Positions 34,350 to 42,663 of a stretch of DNA of 43,713 nt are shown here, one piece after another. Position numbers and translations under genes: made by a program. A model generated the notes under the pieces. The model was not told the DNA's origin. It was given only the letters and a program-made list of their open reading frames with translations, and made no database searches. The stretch lies in the NCBI GenBank assembly GCA_019247195.1, contig JAFAPI010000228.1, positions 1 to 43,713 of the forward strand. Direction: 5' to 3'. This stretch comes from Gammaproteobacteria bacterium. Lineage in GTDB: Bacteria; Pseudomonadota; Gammaproteobacteria; Steroidobacterales; Steroidobacteraceae. Each line of letters opens with the position of its first letter. Positions within the stretch are counted from its first letter, which is position 1.

Positions 34350-35309
34350 ATGACACCCATCGAACTAGGTGCGGCGACACCGGCCGGTGACGTCGCCGTG
34401 CTCGACGCACGCGGACGCCGCCGCGCGCTAGAGATGCCCACCGTGATGCTGCTCGGCCTGGCGTATGGCGGCTGGATGACGGTCACCCTGCAATACGCGC
34501 GCTGGCCGCTGTGGATCGTGTTGCCCCTCGCAGCGCTGCTGGTCGCGCTGCACAGCTCGCTCCAACACGAGATCGTGCACGGACACCCGACGCGCTGGGA
34601 GGGCATCAACCGCATGCTCGGCATGCTGCCGCTCGCCCTGTGGCTGCCCTTCGAGCGCTACCGCGTCCTGCACCGGCGCCATCACCACGACGCGCGCCTC
34701 ACCGACCCGCTTGACGACCCGGAGACGTTCTACTGGCGGCCCGAGGACTGGGCCCGCATGCGCCCCGCGACGCGCGTGATCCTGCAGGCGCAGCAGACCC
34801 TCGCCGGGCGGGTGCTGATCGGCAGCTGGTGGCACATCGCGGCATTCTGGCGTGCCGACTGGCGGCGGGGCCGCGACGGCGACGAGACGGTACTCGGCCA
34901 CTACCTTGAACACCTGCTGTGGTGCGTGCCGGTGCTGCTGTGGGTGAAGTTCGTGTGCGACATGCCCCTGTCGCTTTACGTGCTGGCCGTCGCGGTGCCG
35001 GCGAGTGGCATCCAGCTCATTCGTTCCTTCGCCGAGCATCGGGCCCTGCCGCAGGCCTCCGAGCGGGTGGCGATCGTCGAGGATTCCTGGCTGCTCGGGC
35101 CGCTCTTCCTCTTCAATAACCTGCATGCGGTGCACCACGAGGCGCCGCTCATTCCCTGGTACGAGCTGCCGGCGCGCTACCGCCTGATCCGCGAGCGCAT
35201 CATCGTGGCGAACGGCGGGCTGGTCTATCGCAGCTACCTCGAGGTCGCGCGCCGCTACCTGTTTCGCGCCCACGACGTGCTGACGCACCCGGACGGCCGG
35301 GTCCCCTAG
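34350..35309 (+). CDS. membrane di-iron fatty-acid-desaturase-family oxygenase
   Basis: A 319-residue membrane protein starting at ATG 34350. Three His boxes are present: HEIVHGH (73-79), HRRHHH (108-113) and HAVHHE (259-264), which bind the di-iron centre of membrane desaturases and hydroxylases. Hydrophobic helices lie at about 30-75, 185-225 and 245-258. The family includes lipid desaturases but also hydroxylases of small molecules. It is convergent with, and one base from, the PhnD-like gene. Gene context (amine importer on one side, MttB-like enzyme on the other) hints at a small-molecule hydroxylase, but a lipid role cannot be excluded. Confidence 0.85.
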   Translation: MTPIELGAATPAGDVAVLDARGRRRALEMPTVMLLGLAYGGWMTVTLQYARWPLWIVLPLAALLVALHSSLQHEIVHGHPTRWEGINRMLGMLPLALWLPFERYRVLHRRHHHDARLTDPLDDPETFYWRPEDWARMRPATRVILQAQQTLAGRVLIGSWWHIAAFWRADWRRGRDGDETVLGHYLEHLLWCVPVLLWVKFVCDMPLSLYVLAVAVPASGIQLIRSFAEHRALPQASERVAIVEDSWLLGPLFLFNNLHAVHHEAPLIPWYELPARYRLIRERIIVANGGLVYRSYLEVARRYLFRAHDVLTHPDGRVP

Positions 35310-35310
35310 C

Positions 35311-36126
35311 TCAGGCGGGCACCGGGTAACCGGCCGTCACCGCCTCGCGATCCCAGTCCAGCAGTGGCTGATAATCCTCGATGCGCGTCGGCGCGAAGCC
35401 GGCGATCGCGAGCGGCGCGGCGAGCGCGGCGAACCAGGGTCGCTCCGCCGCCGCGAGGAAGGCCGCGCGCAAGCGCTCGGTGAGCTCTCCGGGGGCGTCC
35501 TGCGCGGCGACGAAAGCGGGCATCGGCGTGAGGGGAGTTGAAGCGAGCGTGCGCACGCCCGCGGTCAGCTCGGGGGCGTGCTGACGCAGCAGCAGATGCC
35601 AGTAGGCATCGAGCGGGCCGACGTCGATGCGCCCCTCGCGCACCGCATCGAGGACGTTGCGTGCGGTGATGAGATTGTCGGTGACCTGGCCATAGAGTTG
35701 CGGGCGTGCAGCGGTCCGGTAGCGCAGCAGCTCGTGGCGGAAGGCGTTGAAACCGGACTGGGAATGGCTGACCGTCCAGCCGGCGCGGCCGCCAAAGGTA
35801 TCCTCGAGACAACCGTAGGGGGCGTCGGCGCGCACGATGAGGTCCGTGCGGTACACGGCGCGGCCGCCCGCCCAGGGCGCCGCCGGAATCGGCGCGGCGA
35901 GCGGGCGCGCCGGAGCCAGCCGCTGCGCCAGCGGATAGCCGCACATGAGTACGGCTCCCAGGTCGGGGCGCGACCAGAGTGCCTCGAGGGGCTGCGGCGC
36001 GGGGTAGGGCAGATAGCGCAGCGCCACCTGTGCATCCTCGCTCACGTGCTCGAGCAGCTCGCGCCAGACGCCCTCGACCGCCGCAGTGACGGCATACATG
36101 CGCGCGTTGGCGATCCACTCGGCCAC
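35311..36126 (-). CDS. PhnD/SsuA/transferrin-like substrate-binding protein without signal peptide
   Basis: GTG (complement of 36124-36126) gives 271 residues. The fold pattern of PhnD-type binding proteins is visible: GAVLMCGYPLAQRL, YRTDLIVRADAPY, FGGRAGWTVSHSQSGFNAFRHELL and DVGPLDAYWHLLL, where Ser/Thr and Asp residues line the usual ligand cleft. The N-terminus (MAEWIANARMYAVT) is not a secretion signal, so the protein may be cytoplasmic. It starts 9 bases after the MttB-like gene and shares its strand, so the pair probably acts together. Possible roles are ligand sensing or substrate delivery. Confidence 0.72.
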   Translation of the reverse strand: MAEWIANARMYAVTAAVEGVWRELLEHVSEDAQVALRYLPYPAPQPLEALWSRPDLGAVLMCGYPLAQRLAPARPLAAPIPAAPWAGGRAVYRTDLIVRADAPYGCLEDTFGGRAGWTVSHSQSGFNAFRHELLRYRTAARPQLYGQVTDNLITARNVLDAVREGRIDVGPLDAYWHLLLRQHAPELTAGVRTLASTPLTPMPAFVAAQDAPGELTERLRAAFLAAAERPWFAALAAPLAIAGFAPTRIEDYQPLLDWDREAVTAGYPVPA

Positions 36127-36135
36127 GAGTCGACT

Positions 36136-37677
36136 TTAGGTGGACGACAGCTCGCGGCTGCGGCGTTCGACGTAAGCGGCGATCGCCTCACGCACTGCAG
36201 GATCGAGCGGCGGCGGGGTGTACTCCGCGAGCAGTTTTTTCCACAGCCCGGTCGCGCGCTGCGTCGCATCCTTGGCGCCCGCCTCACGCCAGCTCTCATA
36301 GCTCGACCAGTCCGACAACAGGGGCCGGTAAAAGGCCGATTCGTAGCGGGCCAGCGTGTGACTGGCGCCGAAGAAGTGCCCGCCGGCGGCGACCTCCTTG
36401 ATGGCATCGATCGCCAGATCGTCCTCACTGAAATCAACGGGCTTGAGGATCTGCGCCCACTCGCGCAGCAGCTCGGCGTCCACGATGATCTTCTCCAGCG
36501 AGGCCGACAGTCCGCCTTCCAGCCAACCCACCGCGTGGTTGATGAGGTGGCTGTGGCTCAGGATCGCCGCCTGCAGCGAGAAACCGGTCTCATAGGTCGC
36601 CTGGGCATCGACCGCCGGTGAGGCGTTGACCGCGCTGGTGCGCACCGGCAGCTTCAGGCGCCGCCCGATCTGCGCGCTGGCGAGTACGGCGTGCACGTAT
36701 TCGGGGGTGCCGAAGGCAGGGGAGCCGCTGCGCATGTCGACGTTGGAAGTAAAGCCGCCCAGGACGCAGGGCGTGCCCGGCCGCACCAGCTGACAGAGCG
36801 CGACGATCGCCAGGCTCTCGGCGGTCTGCTGCACCAGCGCGCCGGCGAGGGTCACGGGCGCCATCGCGCCCATGAGTGTGAAGGGGGTGATGACCACGCA
36901 CTGCCCGTGCCGCGCCATGGTGAGGATGTTATCCAGGATCTCCTCGTCCACGCGGCGTGGCGAGTTGACGTTGGTGACGCTGAGCAGCGTGGGCCGCGTC
37001 GCGAGCGCCTCGATGCTGCAGCCGTGCTCGATGGCGGACATGGCAATGGCGTCACTCGCCTGCACCCCGCCGATGCCACGCGCCGCCCACACGATGTCCG
37101 CGTACTCGATGTGCGCCTGGTACATGGCCAGATGCCGGGTCGCCACGGGCAGATCCACCGGCTCGACGACGATCCCTCCCTGCCAGTGCAGCACCCCGAG
37201 CGCATGGGTGAGTTTGACGATATTGCGGAAGGCCTCGAGGTCGCCATAGCGCCGGCCGTGCTCCTCATCGCGGATGTGGGGCGCTCCGGTGACCGGACCA
37301 AAGTTAACGTGGTCCCCGCCCACCTGCAGATGGCGGGCGGGGTTGCGTGCGTGCAGCACGAAGCGCTCCGGCGCCTGGGCGAGCTGTGCGCCGATCAGAT
37401 CCCGGCCGATCCGCACCATCTGTGTGGGCTCGTCCACCAGGGCGCCGCCACGGCGGTAGATCTCGCGCGCCGCGGCACTACGCACCTCGACCCCCACTTC
37501 CTCGAGGACCCGGTAGGCGCCCAGGAGGATGCGCTCGATCTGCTCGGGGCTATACAGCTCGAGCGGAGGGAAGGGGTTACGCAGCGACGGCAGCGGCGCG
37601 AGCGAGGCGCCCGTCTGGCGTGGAGCCCGTGTGCGCTCGCGGCGGCGCGCCGGTGAGGGAGCGGGACCTTCGGTCAT
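36136..37677 (-). CDS. MttB-family (trimethylamine methyltransferase-like) protein, non-pyrrolysine
   Basis: A 513-residue protein, close to the usual 470-510 of the family plus a charged N-terminal tail. MttB-family segments include LEEVGVEVRS, VNFGPVTGAPHIRD, LHWQGGIVVEPVD and LGGFTSNVDMRSGSPAFGTPEY. The frame runs without an in-frame amber codon, so it is a non-pyrrolysine homologue like glycine betaine:corrinoid methyltransferase MtgB. Such enzymes move a methyl group from a quaternary amine to a corrinoid protein. No corrinoid protein or methylcorrinoid:THF methyltransferase gene is in the window. Forms a two-gene unit with the PhnD-like protein. Substrate unknown. Confidence 0.87.
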   Translation of the reverse strand: MTEGPAPSPARRRERTRAPRQTGASLAPLPSLRNPFPPLELYSPEQIERILLGAYRVLEEVGVEVRSAAAREIYRRGGALVDEPTQMVRIGRDLIGAQLAQAPERFVLHARNPARHLQVGGDHVNFGPVTGAPHIRDEEHGRRYGDLEAFRNIVKLTHALGVLHWQGGIVVEPVDLPVATRHLAMYQAHIEYADIVWAARGIGGVQASDAIAMSAIEHGCSIEALATRPTLLSVTNVNSPRRVDEEILDNILTMARHGQCVVITPFTLMGAMAPVTLAGALVQQTAESLAIVALCQLVRPGTPCVLGGFTSNVDMRSGSPAFGTPEYVHAVLASAQIGRRLKLPVRTSAVNASPAVDAQATYETGFSLQAAILSHSHLINHAVGWLEGGLSASLEKIIVDAELLREWAQILKPVDFSEDDLAIDAIKEVAAGGHFFGASHTLARYESAFYRPLLSDWSSYESWREAGAKDATQRATGLWKKLLAEYTPPPLDPAVREAIAAYVERRSRELSST

Positions 37678-37753
37678 GCGCAGCAGGGGACGCAGGGGGA
37701 CTGCGCCCGATGCTACGCAAGCCCGCCCGAGCTTGTCGAATCAGCCGGCGCCG

Positions 37754-37771
37754 GGCACCTCGCGCGGTGCC
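37754..37771 (-). terminator. possible hairpin terminator after the OmpA-like gene
   Basis: GGCACC (37754-37759) and GGTGCC (37766-37771) form a perfect 6-bp stem with a 6-base loop, two bases past the OmpA-like stop codon on the minus strand. No T-run follows, so it would be a weak or Rho-assisted stop at best. It separates the lipoprotein genes from the MttB-like gene. Confidence 0.35.
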
Positions 37772-37773
37772 TC

Positions 37774-38904
37774 TCAGCGACGGACGGGCTCGTCGCTCTC
37801 GGCCTGTGCGAAGCGGCCGCTGGTATCGGAGAAGACCACTTCCACGCGCCGGTTCTGCTGCCGGCCGGCGACGGTGGCATTGGTCGCGACCGGAAACTCC
37901 TTACCGCGGCCGATGGCATGGATGTTGTCGGCCGGAACCCCGCGCGAGATCAGCGCACTCGCCACGGCATCGGCACGGCGCTGCGAGAGCTCCTGGTTGT
38001 ACTCCTCGGAACCCACGCTGTCGGTGTGCCCCTCGATGACGATCTTGGTGTGCGGATTGCCGCGCATGTAGGTGGCGAGGCGATCGAGCGCCAGGGTAGC
38101 CCCCGGCTTGAGGGTCGCCTGGCCCGTATCGAACAGCACGTCATTCAGCGTTACCATCAGCCCGCGATCGGTGCGCCGTGCTTTCAGGTCCGCCAGCTGC
38201 TGTTGTGCCGCGGCGAGCTGATCCTGCGCCGCCTGTGCCTGCTGCTGCGCGGACTGGGCCTGCTGCTGGGCCAACTGCGCCTCCTGGGTGCGTGCCTCGA
38301 GCTGCTGTTGAGTGAGCTGCGCCTCCCGAGAGCGCGCCTCGAGCTGCTCCTGGGTGAGCTGTGTCTGACGCTGCGCCGCCTCGGCCTGCTGCTGGGCACT
38401 CAGCGCCTCCTGAGAGCGCGCTGCGAGCTGCTCCTGCGTGAGCTGGGCCTGGCGCTGAGCGGCCGCAGCCTGCTCTTGGGCGCTGAGGGCCTGCTGACGC
38501 GCGAACTCGGCCTGCTGCTTGGCGTTCATCGCTTCGTGCTCACGGGCCTCGAGCAGCAGGCGGTTGCGGTCGGCCTCCGCCCGCGCGACCTCCTCGCGGG
38601 CGCGAGCGGCCGCTGTGCGGGCCTCCCCGGCCTCCGCGTGCCGCTCCGCAAGGTAGGCAAAGTGATCGACCACCGACAGGGGCGCGTGATGGGCCAGCGC
38701 GTCGTCGGCGTCATGAAGGTTGGCCCGCGCGTACTGCAGGTCGTCAGCCGCGGCCTGCTGCACCAGTGGGTCACTCTCGAGCGTCTGCACCTGTGCGCGG
38801 GCACGCTCGAGCTGATCGGAGCGAGGCGGCGTCGTCGCGCAGCCGGCGAGCAGGGCAGCGCCCGTGCAGGCGCCGAGGATCAGGAGAGTAGTTCGCTTCA
38901 GCAT
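37774..38904 (-). CDS. lipoprotein with DUF4398-like region, long coiled coil and OmpA domain
   Basis: A 376-residue protein. A lipobox (LLAGC, Cys22) follows a hydrophobic signal. Residues about 30-110 resemble DUF4398; about 110-235 are an Ala/Gln-rich heptad-like coiled coil with repeated QLTQEQLEARS and AQQQAQ units. The C-terminal OmpA domain (about 240-365) has NDVLFDTGQATL, GHTDSVGSEEYNQELSQRRA and NRRVEVVF, which bind peptidoglycan. It likely tethers the outer membrane to the cell wall. Placed 19 bases after the smaller DUF4398-type lipoprotein; the two form a unit. Confidence 0.93.
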   Translation of the reverse strand: MLKRTTLLILGACTGAALLAGCATTPPRSDQLERARAQVQTLESDPLVQQAAADDLQYARANLHDADDALAHHAPLSVVDHFAYLAERHAEAGEARTAAARAREEVARAEADRNRLLLEAREHEAMNAKQQAEFARQQALSAQEQAAAAQRQAQLTQEQLAARSQEALSAQQQAEAAQRQTQLTQEQLEARSREAQLTQQQLEARTQEAQLAQQQAQSAQQQAQAAQDQLAAAQQQLADLKARRTDRGLMVTLNDVLFDTGQATLKPGATLALDRLATYMRGNPHTKIVIEGHTDSVGSEEYNQELSQRRADAVASALISRGVPADNIHAIGRGKEFPVATNATVAGRQQNRRVEVVFSDTSGRFAQAESDEPVRR

Positions 38905-38923
38905 GGCGTCCTCCAGGCTCGGG

Positions 38924-39352
38924 CTATCGCGGCGGTGACGTGTCGGCCGGGCTCACGGGCGGGACCGAGCCGCTTGACTGGCTCTGCTCGATCTCGCGCT
39001 GCGTCTCACTGCGCAGCGTGGCGTTGGCCTGCACCACCTCGTGAGCGGCGCGCTCCGCCTCCCCGTCCGCGGCGCGGGCGACGGCGAGGTCGGCGTCGGC
39101 CGCGGCCGACTCGGCGTCGAGGCGGGCCTCGGTGTATTGCTTCGCCTCGTTGGCACTCTCGGCGTCGCTGAGCTCGCGGTGCGCGCGCTCGATGTCGGCG
39201 GCGGCATAGCGTTGCGCGCCCGCCTTATCGGCCTGCTCGACGAGCGTGCGTGCCCGCGCCAGCTGCTCCTGCGGCGGCGAGCCCTCGACGACACAGCCGG
39301 CAAGTGTCAGCGCCGCGAGCGTGGCGGACAGGGGGGCGAGGAATGTGCGCAT
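38924..39352 (-). CDS. DUF4398-type lipoprotein
   Basis: A 142-residue protein with a lipobox (LTLAGC, Cys20) after a signal peptide. The mature part is helical and rich in Ala and Glu (LARARTLVEQADKAGAQRYA, AHRELSDAESANEAKQ), the DUF4398 pattern, ending in a Pro/Ser-rich tail. It probably sits in the outer membrane facing the periplasm. It precedes the OmpA-like lipoprotein, whose N-terminus resembles it, suggesting that the two arose by duplication or interact. Confidence 0.87.
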   Translation of the reverse strand: MRTFLAPLSATLAALTLAGCVVEGSPPQEQLARARTLVEQADKAGAQRYAAADIERAHRELSDAESANEAKQYTEARLDAESAAADADLAVARAADGEAERAAHEVVQANATLRSETQREIEQSQSSGSVPPVSPADTSPPR

Positions 39353-39586
39353 GGCCGTACCCTCAGAGGTGGGTCAATACCGACGCATGCTGACGGGGAC
39401 TGGAAGGCCGCAGTGTCGGCTGCTCACCGAACCGCGCGCCCCCCGGCTCCCGTGCCGGTGGTCAGTGCCGACCGACCGGCGGCACGCGTGGCGCGCACGC
39501 AACCTCGCCGCAGTCCCTTCGCTTCCCGCTGCGCGGAGCCCTCCCTACAATCGGTACGGCGAGGTTCCAGGCAAAGGATGCGATCG

Positions 39587-40408
39587 ATGTCGGCCGTACC
39601 TGACGAGCCCGTGGAGGGTGCCGCCGTCCAGGCGTTCCAGCGCGACGGGGCCACGGTGCTGCGGGGGCTCTTCAGCGCGGCGGAGATGGCGCTCCTCGTT
39701 GCAGGGATCGAGGCAAACCTCGCTCGCCCGAGCGCGCGGGCGAAGGTGGCGAGCGGCAGGGGGGACCCGGGCCTGTTCATCGAGGACTTCTGCTGCTGGC
39801 AGGAGAACGAGGCGTATCGCCGCTTCATCTTCGGGTCGCGCCTCGGCGCGGTCGCCGCCCGGCTGATGCGCAGCGAGGAAGTGCGCCTCTATCACGATCA
39901 CATGCTGACCAAGGAATCCGGCACGCGCCAACGCACTCCGTGGCACCAGGACCAGCCCTACTACAACATCAGCGGCACCCAGAACGTGAGCTTCTGGATT
40001 CCCGTGGACCCGGTTCCGCGCGAATCCACGCTGGAGCTGATCGCCGGGTCGCACCGCGGTCCCTGGCGGATGCCCCGCTCCTTCCTCGATGCCCAGGCGC
40101 GCTGGTTTCCGGAGGGCTCCCTCGCCGAGTTGCCGGACATCGAGGCGCACCGCGAGTCATTTCCGATCCTCGGCTGGGCGCTCCAACCCGGCGATGCGGT
40201 GTGCTTCCACATGCTCACCCTGCACGGCAGCGCGGGGGTGCCGGCCGGAACGCGGCGTCGGGTATTTTCGGTACGGTTGCTCGGGGATGACATCCGGCAC
40301 GAGCCGCGGGCCTGGCCGACTTCCCCGGAATTTCCCGGTCTGGACCTGCCGCGCGGTGCGCCGATGGCGCACCCGCTCTTTCCGCGGCTCTGGCCGCGCG
40401 CCGCCTAG
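39587..40408 (+). CDS. phytanoyl-CoA dioxygenase (PhyH)-family iron/2-oxoglutarate oxygenase
   Basis: ATG 39587 has AAAGGA at 8 bases; ATG 39578 is in frame but too close to the site. The product is 273 residues. The facial triad is His120-x-Asp122 in TPWHQDQPYYNI and His213 in LTLHGSAGVPAGTRRR, with a following Arg to hold 2-oxoglutarate. ESTLELIAGSHRGPW is typical of PhyH enzymes. The family includes phytanoyl-CoA and ectoine hydroxylases and enzymes for other small polar molecules. Divergent from the DUF4398 lipoprotein and almost convergent with the response regulator (stops overlap). Substrate unknown. Confidence 0.88.
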   Translation: MSAVPDEPVEGAAVQAFQRDGATVLRGLFSAAEMALLVAGIEANLARPSARAKVASGRGDPGLFIEDFCCWQENEAYRRFIFGSRLGAVAARLMRSEEVRLYHDHMLTKESGTRQRTPWHQDQPYYNISGTQNVSFWIPVDPVPRESTLELIAGSHRGPWRMPRSFLDAQARWFPEGSLAELPDIEAHRESFPILGWALQPGDAVCFHMLTLHGSAGVPAGTRRRVFSVRLLGDDIRHEPRAWPTSPEFPGLDLPRGAPMAHPLFPRLWPRAA

Positions 40409-41133
40409 AGGAAGCCGTGGGTGATGGCGTAGGCAGCGACGGCTGCCGCGGAGCGCAGACCGAGCTTGCGCATGAGATTGGTGCGGTGCTTCTCGACCGT
40501 CTTGTGGCTGAGGGAGAGCAGCGCCGCCATTTCGCGGGTGCGATAGCCTCGCGCCACGAGGGCGATGACTTCGCGCTCGCGCTCGGTGAGCAGGCGGCCC
40601 GCGCCGCCTTGGGTGGTTGCCGAGCCGCCGTCGCCCACGTAGGCCGTGACCACCTTTTCGAGGGCAGGCGCGCTGATGAATCCCTGGCCGCACTGGATGC
40701 GCTCGAGCGCGGTGAAAAGGGCGACGCGTGTGTCGCTTTTGAGCACGTACGCGTTCGCACCTGCGCGCAGCGCCGCTTCGATGCAGGGTTCTTCGCGACT
40801 CAGGGTCAGGACGAGGACGCCGATGTCGGGCCAGCGGCGCTTGAGGTGCGCGACCGTGTCGGGTCCGGTCTTCAGCGCCGAAGAGAAATCCAGCAGCACG
40901 ATCTGCGGGCGGCGCGAGATGAGGATCTGCAGGGCCTCGCGGCGGCTGGCCGTCGCCCCGACGACCTCGTAGACCTTCTCACCCTCGAGCAGCGCCTGCA
41001 GACCGTCCCGGCACAGGCCGGGCTCATCGATGATCAGGACCCTGATGCGCGGAGACGGCCCTTTGAGAGAAGCGGGTTGGGTCGCTTGCAGCGTGGGAGA
41101 TTCCTCGGAAGGAGCACCGTCGGGATCGATCAC
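40405..41133 (-). CDS. NarL/FixJ-family response regulator
   Basis: A 242-residue protein with a 28-residue charged N-terminal tail before the receiver domain. Receiver residues: Asp36-Glu37, phospho-acceptor Asp82 in LLDFSSA, Thr110 and Lys132. The C-terminal LuxR-type helix-turn-helix (about 178-240) has LTEREREVIALVARGYRTREMAALL and TVEKHRTNLMRKLG. It faces the histidine kinase gene divergently (212 bases apart) and probably receives phosphate from it. Its stop overlaps that of the PhyH-type gene. Confidence 0.92.
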   Translation of the reverse strand: MIDPDGAPSEESPTLQATQPASLKGPSPRIRVLIIDEPGLCRDGLQALLEGEKVYEVVGATASRREALQILISRRPQIVLLDFSSALKTGPDTVAHLKRRWPDIGVLVLTLSREEPCIEAALRAGANAYVLKSDTRVALFTALERIQCGQGFISAPALEKVVTAYVGDGGSATTQGGAGRLLTEREREVIALVARGYRTREMAALLSLSHKTVEKHRTNLMRKLGLRSAAAVAAYAITHGFL

Positions 41134-41345
41134 GCGGCAAGGTTAGCCGAGCCGTAGCCGTCGGCGCTCTACGGGGTTACCCTACCCGGTGTCTTGCCCA
41201 TGACCGATGGGTTGAGTGCCGCATGGACCGAACATATCGGCTCGAACAAGCTGCGCGGCGTAATCGGCGGCTCGCGCTCCCGACGGCGGGGGGCTGTTGC
41301 ACCATGCCGACAGTTGCATCGGCGAAGCGGTCGAGGTGAAGTAGG

Positions 41346-42656
41346 GTGTCGCAGCACAGACCGGTGAGTATGAGCACGCAACCGCCCACAGAGACGGGTG
41401 CCCCGGTGGCCGCGGATCCTGCCAGTGTCCAGGCGGCGATCGCGCGGGCGAAGTTCGAGTGGGAATGCACCGTCGACGCGCTACCGGATCTCATCTGTCT
41501 GCTGGACGCGAACGGCGAGATCGTGCGTGTCAACCGCGTCGTGGAGCGCTGGCACCTCGGCTCACTCAGTAATGCACTGGGACGGGACCTGCACAGCCTG
41601 CTGCACGAGACCTGTGCCGCGCACCCCTGTGCGCTGCTAAGAGCGTTGACGCGCGGCTGGTCGAAACTGTCCTCGGAGAATCCGGTCGAGTTCGAGCTTC
41701 GCGACGCGCCGCTGGGGCGCGCACTGCATGTCACCCTCAGCCGCACCCGCCCCACGGGCAGCGCCCCGTCTGAGCCGCTCGCGGTCGCCCTCGTGGCGGA
41801 CGTCACCGCCTTGCATCTGGCCCGCGAAGCGCTCAAGACCGTCAACCTCGAGCTCGAGGCTCGGGTACGCCTGCGTACCGAGGCGCTCGCCGAAGCGAAC
41901 CGTGACCTGCAGAACGAGATCGCGCGGCGCGAGGCGGCGGAGGAGGCGCTGCGGCACTCGCGCAACGAGCTGGCGACCCTGTCGCGCCAGCTGATCAACG
42001 CACAGGAGATGGAGCGCAAGCGCATCGCGCGCGAGCTGCACGACTCGGTGGGTCAGCAGCTCAGCGCCATCAAGTACTCACTGGAGGGCCTGTGCGCTGG
42101 ACATCACGGCGGCGACGAACTGCAGCGGACCCTGCAACGCTCCATCGGCACGCTGCAGCTCACGATGGATGAGCTGCGCGGCATCGCCATGGACCTGCGG
42201 CCGCCGGTCCTCGATGACCTCGGTGCGGTCTCCGCGGTGGAGTGGTTCTGCCGCGAGTTTGCGCAGAGCTATCCCGGGCTGCAGCTGCGGGCGCGCATCA
42301 CCATCGATGACGCGGAAGTCCCGGAGCGGCTGAGCACCACAGTCTTCCGCAGCCTGCAGGAGCTGCTCAACAACGTCGCCAAGCACGCCCGGGCGCGCGA
42401 GGTCACCGTGGCGCTCTCGCGCAGCGCCGAGCAGCTGCAGCTGATCGTGACCGACGACGGGGTGGGGCTCGAGGCGACGGCCGGGAATGCCACCGAAGCG
42501 GGCAGCGGGCGCGGGGTCCGCAATCTGCGCGAGCGCGCGGCGATGACCGGCGGGACCTTCGCGCTCGGCGCCGCCCCGGCGGGGAGGGGCACCGAGGCAC
42601 GTCTGGAGTGGCGGCTCGGCTCCGCGGAGCAGAGCAGCCGCTCGGATGCCGCCTGA
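41346..42656 (+). CDS. PAS-containing NarL-type sensor histidine kinase
   Basis: A 436-residue cytoplasmic protein starting at GTG 41346 (GAGG 9 bases upstream) or ATG 41370. A PAS domain (about 35-155) begins with TVDALPDLICLLDANGEIV, followed by a coiled coil (about 160-215), a HisKA_3 dimerisation domain with phospho-acceptor His232 in KRIARELHDSVGQQLSAIK, and HATPase_c (about 325-425) with ELLNNVAKHARA, TDDGVGLEA and GRGVRNLRERAAMTGG. No membrane helices, so it senses an internal cue. It is flanked by two LuxR-type regulators, the likely partners. Confidence 0.93.
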   Translation: MSQHRPVSMSTQPPTETGAPVAADPASVQAAIARAKFEWECTVDALPDLICLLDANGEIVRVNRVVERWHLGSLSNALGRDLHSLLHETCAAHPCALLRALTRGWSKLSSENPVEFELRDAPLGRALHVTLSRTRPTGSAPSEPLAVALVADVTALHLAREALKTVNLELEARVRLRTEALAEANRDLQNEIARREAAEEALRHSRNELATLSRQLINAQEMERKRIARELHDSVGQQLSAIKYSLEGLCAGHHGGDELQRTLQRSIGTLQLTMDELRGIAMDLRPPVLDDLGAVSAVEWFCREFAQSYPGLQLRARITIDDAEVPERLSTTVFRSLQELLNNVAKHARAREVTVALSRSAEQLQLIVTDDGVGLEATAGNATEAGSGRGVRNLRERAAMTGGTFALGAAPAGRGTEARLEWRLGSAEQSSRSDAA

Positions 42657-42663
42657 GCGCGGC

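Noticed and set aside
36136-37677. Pyrrolysine-containing MttB
   Set aside because: The frame has no internal amber codon, so it is the non-pyrrolysine type.
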